Source: Verrucomicrobiota bacterium
GTDB taxonomy: Bacteria; Verrucomicrobiota; Verrucomicrobiia; Verrucomicrobiales; Akkermansiaceae
NCBI GenBank assembly: GCA_030835305.1
Contig: JAURPJ010000001.1
Span: 1 to 43,845, forward strand
Direction: 5' to 3'
Length of the DNA stretch: 43,845 bases
Under the pieces are notes generated by a model. That model was not told where the DNA came from, ran no database searches, and saw only the letters and a program-made list of their open reading frames with translations. The translations under genes were made by a program, and so were the position numbers. Positions 29,394-38,237 of the stretch are shown here, in pieces. Position 1 is the first letter of the stretch. Each line of letters opens with the position of its first letter.

Positions 29394-30617
29394 GTGAGCG
29401 CGTTCGACCCCTATCAGATTCGGTCTGACTTCCCCATCCTCAACCAAGAGATCAACGGGAAGCCCCTCGTCTATCTCGACAACGCTGCGACCTCCCAAAC
29501 GCCGCTCTGCGTCCTCGATTCCTCCCGAAACTACTACGAAAGGATCAATTCAAACATCCACCGCGGCGTTCACAGGCTCTCGCAGGCCGCCACGGCCGCG
29601 CACGAAGCCGCGCGGGAAACCATCGCGAAGCACCTCAATGCCTCACGCCCCGAAGAGATCATCTTCACCTCCGGCACCACCGATTCCATCAACCTAGTCG
29701 CTTCAGCTCTGGGACGATCCGACCTCCTCAAGTCCGGAGACGAAATCATCATCTCCGGTTTGGAGCACCATTCCAACACTGTTCCCTGGCAAATGCTTTG
29801 TGAACGACTGGGAATAACTCTGAAGATCATTCCAGTCCTAGATGACGGCACGCTTGACCTTGAGGCCTACGACAAACTTCTCTCGGAGAAAACCAAGCTG
29901 GTTTCTGTAAACCACGTCTCAAACGCATTCGGCACTGTGAACAACGTTATTCACATTTGTTCCCAAGCGAAGAAGTTTGGCGCCCTCACATTCATCGACG
30001 GCGCCCAATCAATTCCTCATTTCTCTATTGATTTACAGTCTTTTGATTGTGATTTTTATGCTTTTTCAGGACACAAGGTTTATGGACCAACCGGGACCGG
30101 AATCCTCTTCGGAAAACACGATCTGCTCTGTGAATTACCACCCTCGCGAGGTGGTGGCGAGATGATCAAGGAGGTGACTTTCGAGAAAACCACCTACAAC
30201 GATCCTCCGTTCAAGTTCGAAGCCGGGACTCCAAATATCGATGGCGGTATCGCTCTGGCAGCCGCTTTCGACTATGTGAATAACTTGGGCATAACCAATA
30301 TCGCGGATCATGAGACTCTCCTCATCCGGCGCGCGGCAGAGATTCTTGAGGATCTCGATGGCATCACTCTCTACGGACCGGATGACCGCGCGGGGGCCCT
30401 TTCATTCAACTTCGAGGGGATCCATCACTACGATCTCGGCACTCTGCTTGATCAGATGGGCTTCGCCCTCCGCACCGGACACCACTGCTGCCAACCACTC
30501 ATGGCCCGTTTTGGTATGACGGGCACCCTCCGCGCTTCTTTCGCTGCCTACAACACACTGGAAGAGGTCGGGTCTCTCGGCGAATCCCTCAAGAAAGCCC
30601 TCATGATGCTGCGTTGA
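29394..30617 (+). CDS. sufS: Cysteine desulfurase, SufS type (group II)
   Basis: From the GTG at 29394 (VSAFDPYQIRSDFPILNQ) the enzyme has 407 residues, close to E. coli SufS (406). A longer frame from 29232 lacks family similarity and covers the repeat-rich leader. The PLP Lys is K228 in FYAFSGHKVYGPTGTGILFG. The sulfur-acceptor Cys is C365 in RTGHHCCQPLM, in the short group II loop; the next residue is also Cys where Ala is common. It removes sulfur from cysteine as persulfide for Fe-S assembly and passes it to SufE, encoded 40 bp downstream. The scaffold genes sufBCD are not in the window. Confidence 0.95.
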   Translation: MSAFDPYQIRSDFPILNQEINGKPLVYLDNAATSQTPLCVLDSSRNYYERINSNIHRGVHRLSQAATAAHEAARETIAKHLNASRPEEIIFTSGTTDSINLVASALGRSDLLKSGDEIIISGLEHHSNTVPWQMLCERLGITLKIIPVLDDGTLDLEAYDKLLSEKTKLVSVNHVSNAFGTVNNVIHICSQAKKFGALTFIDGAQSIPHFSIDLQSFDCDFYAFSGHKVYGPTGTGILFGKHDLLCELPPSRGGGEMIKEVTFEKTTYNDPPFKFEAGTPNIDGGIALAAAFDYVNNLGITNIADHETLLIRRAAEILEDLDGITLYGPDDRAGALSFNFEGIHHYDLGTLLDQMGFALRTGHHCCQPLMARFGMTGTLRASFAAYNTLEEVGSLGESLKKALMMLR

Positions 30618-30657
30618 TTCCATTGCGTTTCGAGGAATCCACGATTATGGATCTCCC

Positions 30658-31074
30658 GTGACCATTACCGAGAAACAACAGGAACTCCTCGACGAACTCG
30701 ATCTGTTTCAAGATTGGACCGAGCGCTACGAATACGTCATCAGCCTTGGCAAGAAACTCGCTCCGATGGACGAGGCTTTGCAAACTTCTGATCGCCTCAT
30801 CAAGGGTTGCCAATCACAGGTCTGGCTCGATTCTTCATCGGAAAATGGGAAAATGTGCTACCTCGCCGATTCGGACTCCGTTATCACCAAGGGCATGATC
30901 GCCCTTTTCGTGCGGGTTCTCGATGGTGAATCGCCCGAAGACGTTCTCACCGCAGATCTTTCCTTCATCGACAAGACCGGCCTCAAGGAACACCTCGCCC
31001 CCACCCGGGCCAATGCCCTCACCTTGATGGCGGCCGAAATGAAAAAAGGAGCGCTCATCGCCACCCAAGGATAG
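30658..31074 (+). CDS. sufE: Sulfur acceptor protein SufE
   Basis: The 138-residue protein starts at GTG 30658 (MTITEKQQELLDELDLFQDW). The acceptor cysteine is C51 in LIKGCQSQVWL, at the same position as in E. coli SufE, and the length matches. It takes the persulfide from SufS and enhances its activity. The gene follows sufS by 40 bp and is followed by pdeM within 6 bp, so the three genes are probably one transcript. Confidence 0.96.
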   Translation: MTITEKQQELLDELDLFQDWTERYEYVISLGKKLAPMDEALQTSDRLIKGCQSQVWLDSSSENGKMCYLADSDSVITKGMIALFVRVLDGESPEDVLTADLSFIDKTGLKEHLAPTRANALTLMAAEMKKGALIATQG

Positions 31075-31080
31075 TCTCTC

Positions 31081-31743
31081 ATGGAAATTTCCCTCGGTGC
31101 GACCAAGGCAAAACTCCTTCTTGGTCGCGCCGTTTTTCTGCCTGATTCCGGGTCGCTGGTTGTGGCCGACTTGCATCTGGGAAAAGCGGCGACTTTTCGC
31201 AAGCGCGGAATCGCCATCCCGGAGGGCTCCAACGCTTCCGACCTGAGCCGACTGCATGGCTTGATCGATCAAGAGAAGCCAAAACAGCTCGTGATTGCCG
31301 GAGATCTTTTTCATTCCGCCGATGGCCTCGGTAGATCCACGATTGAATCGTTTCAGGACTGGCTTGAGCAACTAACCCTGCCCGTGATTCTCACGGAGGG
31401 AAATCACGACCGACGCTCCTGGTTTGAGCGTCACAAATTCCCAATCGAAGTTACTCCCGAACTGGAGGAGGGAGATTTGATCATCACCCATGATCCCGCC
31501 GATCTTCCGAACGGACAACCGGGCATAGCAGGTCACCTCCATCCCGGTGTCCGCGTTAAGGAATCACCAAGACAATCAATTCGCGTTGCAGGCTTCTTTC
31601 TCCGGGACGCCAAGCACCTCATCCTGCCCGCCTTCTCGGAATTCACTGGAATCCACCCCCTGAAAGTCAGCGGAGAGGACCAATTTTTTGCCGAGATTAA
31701 TGACAAGATCGCAGAGATTCCAGTTGGGTTGATCCGGGCGTGA
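31081..31743 (+). CDS. pdeM: PdeM-type metallophosphoesterase (ligase-associated DNA-damage-response endonuclease family)
   Basis: The 220-residue protein shows all calcineurin-like metal-binding motifs: ADLHLGK, IAGDLFHS, EGNHDRR, ITHDP and GHLHPGV. The pattern ADLHLGK with FRKRGIAIPEG is characteristic of the PdeM/YprB-like small phosphoesterases that in many bacteria cluster with an ATP-dependent ligase, an exonuclease and an Lhr-type helicase. None of those partners is next to it here; the neighbour is sufE, 6 bp upstream. It is a soluble two-metal hydrolase, probably acting on DNA, although the substrate is inferred from family naming. Confidence 0.88.
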   Translation: MEISLGATKAKLLLGRAVFLPDSGSLVVADLHLGKAATFRKRGIAIPEGSNASDLSRLHGLIDQEKPKQLVIAGDLFHSADGLGRSTIESFQDWLEQLTLPVILTEGNHDRRSWFERHKFPIEVTPELEEGDLIITHDPADLPNGQPGIAGHLHPGVRVKESPRQSIRVAGFFLRDAKHLILPAFSEFTGIHPLKVSGEDQFFAEINDKIAEIPVGLIRA

Positions 31744-31795
31744 GCATGTTTTCCTCTCGACGCAGAACGAGAAATCAGATGTCTTCGTCAGACCT

Positions 31796-32104
31796 ATGAA
31801 TCCTAAAATGTTGGCACTGGCGTTTTCGTCATTACTTCTCGGAACCCCGGCAACGCGGTCACAAACCGATCCATTCGCAATAAGCGAAGCTGAAGATGAC
31901 GCACCGCGTATGATCCGGGTGCAGGCCGAGTTTATCGAAATGCCCCATGCCACCTACACTCGCTTGATGGCCACGCCCCGGACCTCTACCAATGACACCG
32001 CGCTCCGTGCCGAATGCGCCATCACCATCGACATCCTAGCCGGATACGGGATTGATGAACTCCGCGTCCTCACTCGCAGCACTTCCATTCTCGCTCATAA
32101 CTAA
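31796..32104 (+). CDS. Small exported protein of unknown function
   Basis: The 102-residue protein has a signal peptide (MNPKMLALAFSSLLLGTPATRSQ). The segment RMIRVQAEFIEMPHATYTRL followed by TNDTALRAECA resembles the opening of longer verrucomicrobial exported proteins that I recall with a VQVEFIEM..T..L pattern. Here the protein ends about 35 residues later, so it may be a shortened member. No frameshifted continuation was found in the other two frames before the next gene. It lies 12 bp upstream of the sulfatase gene and may be co-transcribed with it. Function is unknown. Confidence 0.6.
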   Translation: MNPKMLALAFSSLLLGTPATRSQTDPFAISEAEDDAPRMIRVQAEFIEMPHATYTRLMATPRTSTNDTALRAECAITIDILAGYGIDELRVLTRSTSILAHN

Positions 32105-32116
32105 TCACTCTCCCCC

Positions 32117-34222
32117 ATGAAACAATCTCTCTTCGCCCTACTCCTCCTCATGTTCCCGCTCCGGGCATCGGAGCGACCCAACGTTCTTCTCATCCTTGCC
32201 GACGATCTGGGATTCTCGGATCTCTCCTGCTATGGAGGAGAAATCCCCACCCCCAACCTCGACCGACTCGCCAACGGAGGAGCCAAGTTCTCTTCCTTCT
32301 ACACCAGCGCCCGCTGCTGTCCATCCCGCGCTTCTCTGATGACCGGGATTCACCCGCACCAAGCCGGCATCGGCTCCTTCACCCACGCGAAGCAACCTCC
32401 CGGTAAAGGGCTCGCTTATAAAGGAACTCTCCTCCCCTCCTGCGCCACCCTGGCTGAAATACTTCTCGATGAAGGCTACTCCACCTGGATGGTCGGCAAG
32501 TGGCACATGGCGCAACCCGGCCCCATCGGCCGAGGCTTCCAAAACTACTACGGCTACAAAAACTTCCTTGCCCACTCCGAGGATCAATGGACCCCCTCCA
32601 ATTATGTGCGCCTCCCCGAATCGACAAAACCTGAACTCCCTGTAAAAAACGACTTCTACGTCACCGACGTCTTCACCGATTACTCCCTTGAATTCCTCAA
32701 GCAGGCCCGCGCCCAAAAGGACAAACCATGGTTCCTCTACCTCGCCCACTCCTCGCCTCACTTTCCAATTCAAGCTCCCAAGGAATCCATCGACCGCCAT
32801 GTGGAAACCTACCGCAAAGGCTGGGACGTCCTCCGCGCCGGACGCTTCGAACGTCAAAAGAAACTGGGGCTCGTCCGTCCCGATTCTACGCTCCCTCCAC
32901 TGTCGGAAGTGCCCGTTGATCGCGACGACATCGCCAATGGCTTTTCGGGAAAAAAGAACCCCAAGTGGAACGACCTTCCCGCCGATCGACGAGAAGATCT
33001 GGCCCGCCGCATGGCCACCTTTGCAGCCATGGTTGAACATATTGATCAAGGCATCGGACGAATCATCGACGACCTTGAGGAAAACGGTGAACTCGACAAC
33101 ACCATCATCGCCTTTTTATCCGATAACGGCGCTTGTTACGAATGGGGCCCGTTTGGATTCGACGGGCGTTCGCGCCTTGGCAAAACCACCCTCCACTCCG
33201 GCGAACAACTTGCCGACATCGGCCAATCGGGCACACACTCATCCTACGGTTCCGGGTGGGCCAACCTCGGAAACACTCCGCTGAGTATGTACAAGCATTT
33301 CTGCCACGAAGGCGGAATTGCGTCTCCTCTCATCCTCCACTGGCCCAAAGGAATCGCCAAAAAGGAAGGCTACGTCAAAACACCCTCTCACCTCGTGGAC
33401 ATCGTCCCCACCATCCTTAACGCCACTGGAGCAAAATATCCCTCGGAACGAAACGGACACAAAATCACTCCCGTGGAAGGAACCGCTCTTCTCCCTGCAA
33501 TCGAAAATCCCAGGGCAATTCCCGAACGCGTCCTCGCCTTTGAGCATCAGGAAGCCCGTGGTCTTCGCAAAGGAGACTGGAAGTTGGTTTGGGGAAAACG
33601 TCAGCCCGACAAAATCACATGGGAACTTTACAACCTGGCCGAGGACCGCTCCGAGCAAACAAACGTCGCTCAGAACTACGCCACCATCAAAGACCAGCTC
33701 GTAGAGGACTGGAACACCTGGGCCAAGCGCGTTCATGCTTCACCGCATCTCATGCCCGAACCTGGCTACGTAAAGAAGTCACCCGGACCAAAATCACCAC
33801 AGATCGCAAACCGACCCATCACCATTACCGCAACCGTGGAAGGCCACGACCTCAACGGAGTCGTCCTCGCACAAGGAGGCAAAGAACACGGCTATTCTCT
33901 GCACTTCATCAACGGGATCTCTTCGATTGATGTTCGAATCAACGGCGAGGTTACCCGGCTCAGCGCTGATAACAAAATCAGCGGAAAGATCGATCTCAAG
34001 GCAAGCCTAACAGCAAGCAAGCTCACCCTAACCGCCATGGGCAGGACCTTCGAAACAAAATCACCCGGCTTAATTCCCGTTCAACCAAAAGACAATCTTT
34101 CAATCGGTCGCGATGAACGAACCCCCGCTGGAAACTACGAGATCCCAAACCCTTTCAACGGGAAGATCCTTGGATACAACATTCTCAATAACCAAACACC
34201 TCCAACCCGAACGGCAAAGTAA
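32117..34222 (+). CDS. Secreted arylsulfatase with C-terminal beta-domain
   Basis: The 701-residue protein has a signal peptide (MKQSLFALLLLMFPLRA). It has an S1-type sulfatase domain: metal-binding ILADDLG (D29, D30) and the formylglycine motif C67-C-P-S-R-A-S-L-M-T-G, where C67 would be converted to formylglycine. MVGKWHM and the later FLSDNGA metal site are also present. After about residue 555 there is an extra beta-rich domain of about 140 residues (ITITATVEGHDLNG ...), possibly a binding or LamG-like module. It hydrolyses sulfate esters, presumably on algal or other polysaccharides. No maturase (FGE or anSME) gene is in the window. The gene is convergent with the propeller gene, 31 bp away. 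Confidence 0.94.
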   Translation: MKQSLFALLLLMFPLRASERPNVLLILADDLGFSDLSCYGGEIPTPNLDRLANGGAKFSSFYTSARCCPSRASLMTGIHPHQAGIGSFTHAKQPPGKGLAYKGTLLPSCATLAEILLDEGYSTWMVGKWHMAQPGPIGRGFQNYYGYKNFLAHSEDQWTPSNYVRLPESTKPELPVKNDFYVTDVFTDYSLEFLKQARAQKDKPWFLYLAHSSPHFPIQAPKESIDRHVETYRKGWDVLRAGRFERQKKLGLVRPDSTLPPLSEVPVDRDDIANGFSGKKNPKWNDLPADRREDLARRMATFAAMVEHIDQGIGRIIDDLEENGELDNTIIAFLSDNGACYEWGPFGFDGRSRLGKTTLHSGEQLADIGQSGTHSSYGSGWANLGNTPLSMYKHFCHEGGIASPLILHWPKGIAKKEGYVKTPSHLVDIVPTILNATGAKYPSERNGHKITPVEGTALLPAIENPRAIPERVLAFEHQEARGLRKGDWKLVWGKRQPDKITWELYNLAEDRSEQTNVAQNYATIKDQLVEDWNTWAKRVHASPHLMPEPGYVKKSPGPKSPQIANRPITITATVEGHDLNGVVLAQGGKEHGYSLHFINGISSIDVRINGEVTRLSADNKISGKIDLKASLTASKLTLTAMGRTFETKSPGLIPVQPKDNLSIGRDERTPAGNYEIPNPFNGKILGYNILNNQTPPTRTAK

Positions 34223-34253
34223 CTTCCCCACAATCAATTTGAAGGAACCGCAT

Positions 34254-36185
34254 CTACCGTTTTGGCTCAATCACCTGCAAATGGTCGATATTTCCGCCAC
34301 TCGCCCCATTGGTTTCCAAAACGACTAAGTTATCGCCCTTCCTGAAAGCAACGGAAGCGGTCAAATCTTTCCAACGACTCCACCCTCCTGTCTCGGGAAA
34401 CGGGAGAATCGAGTGCTCCTCACCATTCACAATCAGCTTGAGAGGCCGGGCATTTGAACCCATTGCATAGCGAACAAGGATCTTACCGGATCCAGATTTA
34501 GCGGACTTCACGGTCCACTCAATCGATTCTTTCCCGGTCCCAAAGTCAGCGTAGCAAGTCCCGGTGTAACCGTCATGCTCGGTCGAGGTCCGGACTCCTT
34601 TTAACTTTGCCTCTGTCACTTGATAAACGGCCCCAACAGGATCAACCACCTTGGCCGGCTTTCCCGCGGCTTTCTTCCTGGGTTCCGCAGCTCCGCTGAC
34701 GTGAAGGGGATCGGGGGGAGTGTTTTCGAGAAGCCGGTTCAGGGTATAGGCGATGTAGGAATTTGCCAGCGGGGTTCCGTCGGCAGATTTCATATTTTGA
34801 ACCCTCACCTCATGAATGTGCCAGGCCTTCAGCTCCTCAAGATTTACCTCGACCGTCTTTCCATCATTCGAGATCACTATCGAATCAACCTTTACCGGAG
34901 TGACATCCATCTGCGGCGATCCATAAGATTTGTGATACTTGTAATAGTAGCGCTTGAAGGGCCAATTGGCGACCTCCGCCGCGATTTTGGAATCCACAGG
35001 CTTGGTGAAAGTAAAACGGAAACCTGTCTTCGTGAGCTTCATCGAAACGGCTTCGAAAGGATCTTCGCCATTCCACTCAACTCTCGAAATTCCTTCACCT
35101 CCGGCCCAGCTGTGCTTGGTATGACCTACGTAAAGACTACCATCCGGTGCCCAGGCCATGCGATTGCAACCACGAGGAAGAGAACCACCGTCTATAAACG
35201 GAACGCAAGCCCCTTGAAGCTCCCCGCCAATTTCCTCCAGTATGACCCGAACGATTCGATTCGTGTTCATCTCGCCAACCAGAAGCTGTCCGGTGAACGG
35301 CCCAAAATTCGCTTCCGGGGAAATCGCAAGAACCTGGGTTGGCGAGTTGGCCATCGAGCCGTGAGGAAATACCACCGCGGCACGGGTCCGCATCTTGGCG
35401 AGTTCCGCAGGATTGGTCTCTACCGGTGTGCCTTCAAAACCCGGCTTCCAGGTCAGACTTGCGGCATGACCGTAGAAGCGTCCTTCCTTGACGTGGAACA
35501 ACTTGCTCGAACCAACCCAATCGCCCTGATTGTCGGTCACGAAAAGATTCCCCTCCAGATCAAATCCAAGTCCGTTTGGAGTACGATGCCCGTAAGACCA
35601 GGGGATCGTTTTCCCGTCTTTTGTCAGCTTCATGACACAACCACGATAAGGAGTGGACGCGTGCATTCGTCCCGGTCTTCCCCTGGGGTCAAACCGACCC
35701 CGCACGATTGAGCGAATTCCGTCTCCGGAAGAACCAGTCCCCAAGGAGAAGAAGTAGTTACCTTCCTTATCCCTGACCGGAGTAAAGTGAAACTCGTGAT
35801 AGTTTCCCGACATTCCAAACTCATCCGTCATCACCTGATAAAGATCCGCTTTTCCATCGCCATCGGTATCGCTCACACGAGTGACCTCGGGACGCTGGGA
35901 AATGACCAGTGACGTGTTGGATTCCGCGATCACTCCGAGAGGATTGTGCAATCCTTCCGCAAAAAGCTGCCAATCTGCAGTCTTTGAGTTATACAAAAAA
36001 ACCTCACCACTTGGCAGACAGACCACCATTCGACCGTCCGGAAGAAAATCAAGACCATCAATTTGTTTGGTTCCAAACTTGGAGGGAGGATTGGGGATCC
36101 CGGTCACGTCATAACTTGGCGAAGTGCCGCCAAATGCGAGCTTTGCGGCCAGCGAGAAAGAGAGGATGTTGCTGAACTTTTTCAT
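34254..36185 (-). CDS. Exported beta-propeller protein (PQQ-sugar-dehydrogenase-like) with C-terminal beta-domain
   Basis: The 643-residue protein has a signal peptide (KFSNILSFSLAAKLAFG). Residues about 30-380 form a sorbosone/PQQ-dehydrogenase-like propeller: IDGLDFLPDGRMVVCLPSGE, VSDTDGDGKADLY, HRTPNGLGFDLEGNLFVTDN. About 385-500 is an Ig-like or linker region. The last 110 residues are a beta-sandwich resembling a carbohydrate-binding module (TGTCYADFGTGKESIEW, VNGEEHSILPFPETGG). The start overlaps the stop of the upstream cytochrome gene as ATGA (36182-36185), so the two are made together and probably form an oxidoreductase plus electron acceptor. The substrate is unknown. Confidence 0.85.
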   Translation of the reverse strand: MKKFSNILSFSLAAKLAFGGTSPSYDVTGIPNPPSKFGTKQIDGLDFLPDGRMVVCLPSGEVFLYNSKTADWQLFAEGLHNPLGVIAESNTSLVISQRPEVTRVSDTDGDGKADLYQVMTDEFGMSGNYHEFHFTPVRDKEGNYFFSLGTGSSGDGIRSIVRGRFDPRGRPGRMHASTPYRGCVMKLTKDGKTIPWSYGHRTPNGLGFDLEGNLFVTDNQGDWVGSSKLFHVKEGRFYGHAASLTWKPGFEGTPVETNPAELAKMRTRAAVVFPHGSMANSPTQVLAISPEANFGPFTGQLLVGEMNTNRIVRVILEEIGGELQGACVPFIDGGSLPRGCNRMAWAPDGSLYVGHTKHSWAGGEGISRVEWNGEDPFEAVSMKLTKTGFRFTFTKPVDSKIAAEVANWPFKRYYYKYHKSYGSPQMDVTPVKVDSIVISNDGKTVEVNLEELKAWHIHEVRVQNMKSADGTPLANSYIAYTLNRLLENTPPDPLHVSGAAEPRKKAAGKPAKVVDPVGAVYQVTEAKLKGVRTSTEHDGYTGTCYADFGTGKESIEWTVKSAKSGSGKILVRYAMGSNARPLKLIVNGEEHSILPFPETGGWSRWKDLTASVAFRKGDNLVVLETNGASGGNIDHLQVIEPKR

Positions 36186-37354
36186 TTCTTTGGTGCTTCG
36201 GTTGGAATGGTGACAGGAGAAGCCGGATTCTTCTCGCTGATGGTGATCTGAAACTTCATCGCTTGTTTCGCGGAGAGCTTCAGGGTGCCGTCTTTGGCGA
36301 TCGTTCCGGCCGAACTGGAATAGGTCGCGGCTTCGTCCGGGGTAAGCTTGAACGTAATGGGAACCTTGGGAGAGATTGCAAACTTTCGAGTGATTCCCAA
36401 ATTTCCCTGTGATGCCTGGATCAACTCTCTGATCTCGTAATCGCCGACCTTGTAGATGAACTCCGGAAACCCCTGAATCAAACGATAGCCTCTGTATTTT
36501 GGCAATTCATCGACGCCTTCGATTTCAATCGGAAAATCCACTGCTTCCGTCGTGTCATACAACGGAGTTTTCCTTCCCGTGTCGGCGAGATGCTGATAAT
36601 CCTCCGGCTTAAGCTTGCTGGAACGGGCAAGATAGTAAGGGATTCCATTGAACTTTGCCACCGGCTTGCCATTGCTCGACCAGTGCACCTGGTTTCCCCG
36701 GATGAAACCACCTTTACTCCACGCGTAGCGCAAGCGACATTCCCCAGCATCCCAGCAGTAGTATTGGTTCCCTGGAAGGGCCACCGCAAAGGCCGCAGGC
36801 GAGGCCCCGGGCATAAAGGTCCGGTAAACGACCGGTTCCGCCACATCGGCCAAAAAATCATCAAAATCCGGGGTAAAGGTCCCGTTGTTTCTCCTCAGCT
36901 TCTTTTCAAAAGGGAAGGCCTTGAGAATGGCCTCAGGCGTGTAAACATCCGGCGGAAGATTTTCCCGGGCTTTTGAAACTTGGGCCGCTGTCACTGCCGC
37001 GCATTTGTTTCCCCACGCATTGTTCACGTAGGTGACGATATCCGCGATCTTTTCATCGTCGAAAAGAAGCTGGGGCGGCATGGCCGAGTAATAACGTTTT
37101 CCATTTACCTTAACTGGTCCAGCCATCCCGCGAAGAACGATTGCGATGGTGCGATCCGGATTATCCAACCAATCGCTGCCTGCCAATGGTGGTACAGACC
37201 CCGGTTGCCCCTTCCCATCAGCCATGTGACAAGCGATGCAGGATCCCGCGCCGTCATAAAGCTCCTTTCCTTTTGCCAGAGCAGCGGCATCCGGGGCCGA
37301 GTAAGCCATCCCGGCGACCAGAGATGAGAGAAGAATGGAAATGATTGCTTTCAT
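36182..37354 (-). CDS. Periplasmic c-type cytochrome with long C-terminal domain
   Basis: From the ATG at 37352-37354 (MKAIISILLSSLVAGMAYSA) the protein has 390 residues with a signal peptide. A longer frame from 37462 would place 36 non-signal residues ahead of it. The cytochrome c domain (about 22-115) has C39-I-A-C42-H43 and a likely distal Met at M92 (YSAMPPQ). The remaining 270 residues are beta-rich (GNQYYCWDAGECRLRYAW, YRGYRLIQGFPEFIYKVGDY) and occur with propeller partners in PVC genomes. It probably accepts electrons from the translationally coupled propeller protein. The 148-bp spacer to the divergent SGNH gene contains an inverted repeat. Confidence 0.88.
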   Translation of the reverse strand: MKAIISILLSSLVAGMAYSAPDAAALAKGKELYDGAGSCIACHMADGKGQPGSVPPLAGSDWLDNPDRTIAIVLRGMAGPVKVNGKRYYSAMPPQLLFDDEKIADIVTYVNNAWGNKCAAVTAAQVSKARENLPPDVYTPEAILKAFPFEKKLRRNNGTFTPDFDDFLADVAEPVVYRTFMPGASPAAFAVALPGNQYYCWDAGECRLRYAWSKGGFIRGNQVHWSSNGKPVAKFNGIPYYLARSSKLKPEDYQHLADTGRKTPLYDTTEAVDFPIEIEGVDELPKYRGYRLIQGFPEFIYKVGDYEIRELIQASQGNLGITRKFAISPKVPITFKLTPDEAATYSSSAGTIAKDGTLKLSAKQAMKFQITISEKNPASPVTIPTEAPKK

Positions 37355-37416
37355 ATCTGGGAAACTAGTTAACGCCGATTGGCAGTCTACCAAGTAAAAA
37401 GACCAACGATTGTCCC

Positions 37417-37435
37417 GCCCACAGATTCCGTGGGC
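37417..37435. repeat. Inverted repeat in the divergent cytochrome / SGNH promoter region
   Basis: GCCCAC-7nt-GTGGGC (37417-37422 / 37430-37435) is followed on the plus strand by seven A residues. No T-run follows the stem on either strand, so it is not an intrinsic terminator. It may be an operator between the two divergent genes. Confidence 0.35.
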
Positions 37436-37502
37436 AAAAAAATCATGGTGCAAATCAATCATCTTGGTTGAGCGACCTGGATCTGAACGTTAGAAAGCGA
37501 GA

Positions 37503-38237
37503 ATGTTCTTGCGCCGCAATCTTCTTCTATCCCTTTTCTCTCTTTACCTCGGAGTTTCGGCTTCCGCCGAACCCGCCGAAAAAATCCTGTTTATCGGGAA
37601 TAGCTACACAGGTGGCGTTCGTAAAATGGTGACCGAATTGGTGCAGCAATCCCCCCACGCCAACGCTCAGATTTCGTTTATCAATCCCGGCGGAAAAACA
37701 CTCGAGTTTCATCTTAAAAACAAGGCAACTGTTGAAAAAATCGAGACTGGCAAATTTGATATCGTTGTCTTGCAGGACCAGAGCCAATTTCCAGCAGTCT
37801 TCCCGGATCGCTTTCAAAAGGCCGCAGTGGCATTGCATAAAATTATCAAAAAATCAGGAGCCACAACCGTCTTCTACGAAACCTGGGGCAGACGGGATGG
37901 TGACAGATTGAACAAGAAACTCTTCCCGAATTTTGAATCCATGCAAAAGGCCCTCAGCAAGAGCTATCAATCGACGGCAAAAAAATGCTGGGCAAACCTA
38001 GCTCCGGTCGGTTCCACATGGAGCATCGTGAGAGAAAAGAATCCCAAACTGGGAAGGGAGCTCTACCGTGGAGACGGCAGTCATCCCTCGCCGAAAGGTT
38101 CCTACCTCGCGGCGTGCGTTTTTTACGCCACTCTTTTCGACAAAGACCCTCGCAAACTGAAATTCACGGGCGGTCTGCCGGAAGACGAAGCGAAACTCAT
38201 CAGAGAGGTGGCCTATTCTACCGTGACAAACGCGTGA
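37503..38237 (+). CDS. Secreted SGNH-type hydrolase-like protein
   Basis: The 244-residue protein has a signal peptide (MFLRRNLLLSLFSLYLGVSASA). It shows an SGNH fold: block I ILFIGNSYTGG with the candidate Ser, the VVLQDQSQF block, and C-terminal DGSHPSPKGSYLAA with Asp and His of the triad. Members cleave acyl esters, including acetyl groups on polysaccharides. The substrate is inferred only from the nearby sulfatases and oxidoreductases. The stop at 38235-38237 overlaps the 3' end of the convergent selenoprotein gene by 20 bp. Confidence 0.82.
   Translation: MFLRRNLLLSLFSLYLGVSASAEPAEKILFIGNSYTGGVRKMVTELVQQSPHANAQISFINPGGKTLEFHLKNKATVEKIETGKFDIVVLQDQSQFPAVFPDRFQKAAVALHKIIKKSGATTVFYETWGRRDGDRLNKKLFPNFESMQKALSKSYQSTAKKCWANLAPVGSTWSIVREKNPKLGRELYRGDGSHPSPKGSYLAACVFYATLFDKDPRKLKFTGGLPEDEAKLIREVAYSTVTNA

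Noticed and set aside
32138-33049. 303-codon minus-strand frame inside the sulfatase gene
   Set aside because: It is antisense to a clear sulfatase catalytic domain, with no recognisable protein features.
37423-37442. Intrinsic terminator at the GCCCAC/GTGGGC dyad
   Set aside because: On the plus strand the stem is followed by A residues, and on the minus strand the T-run precedes the stem, so neither orientation has the required 3' T-tract.
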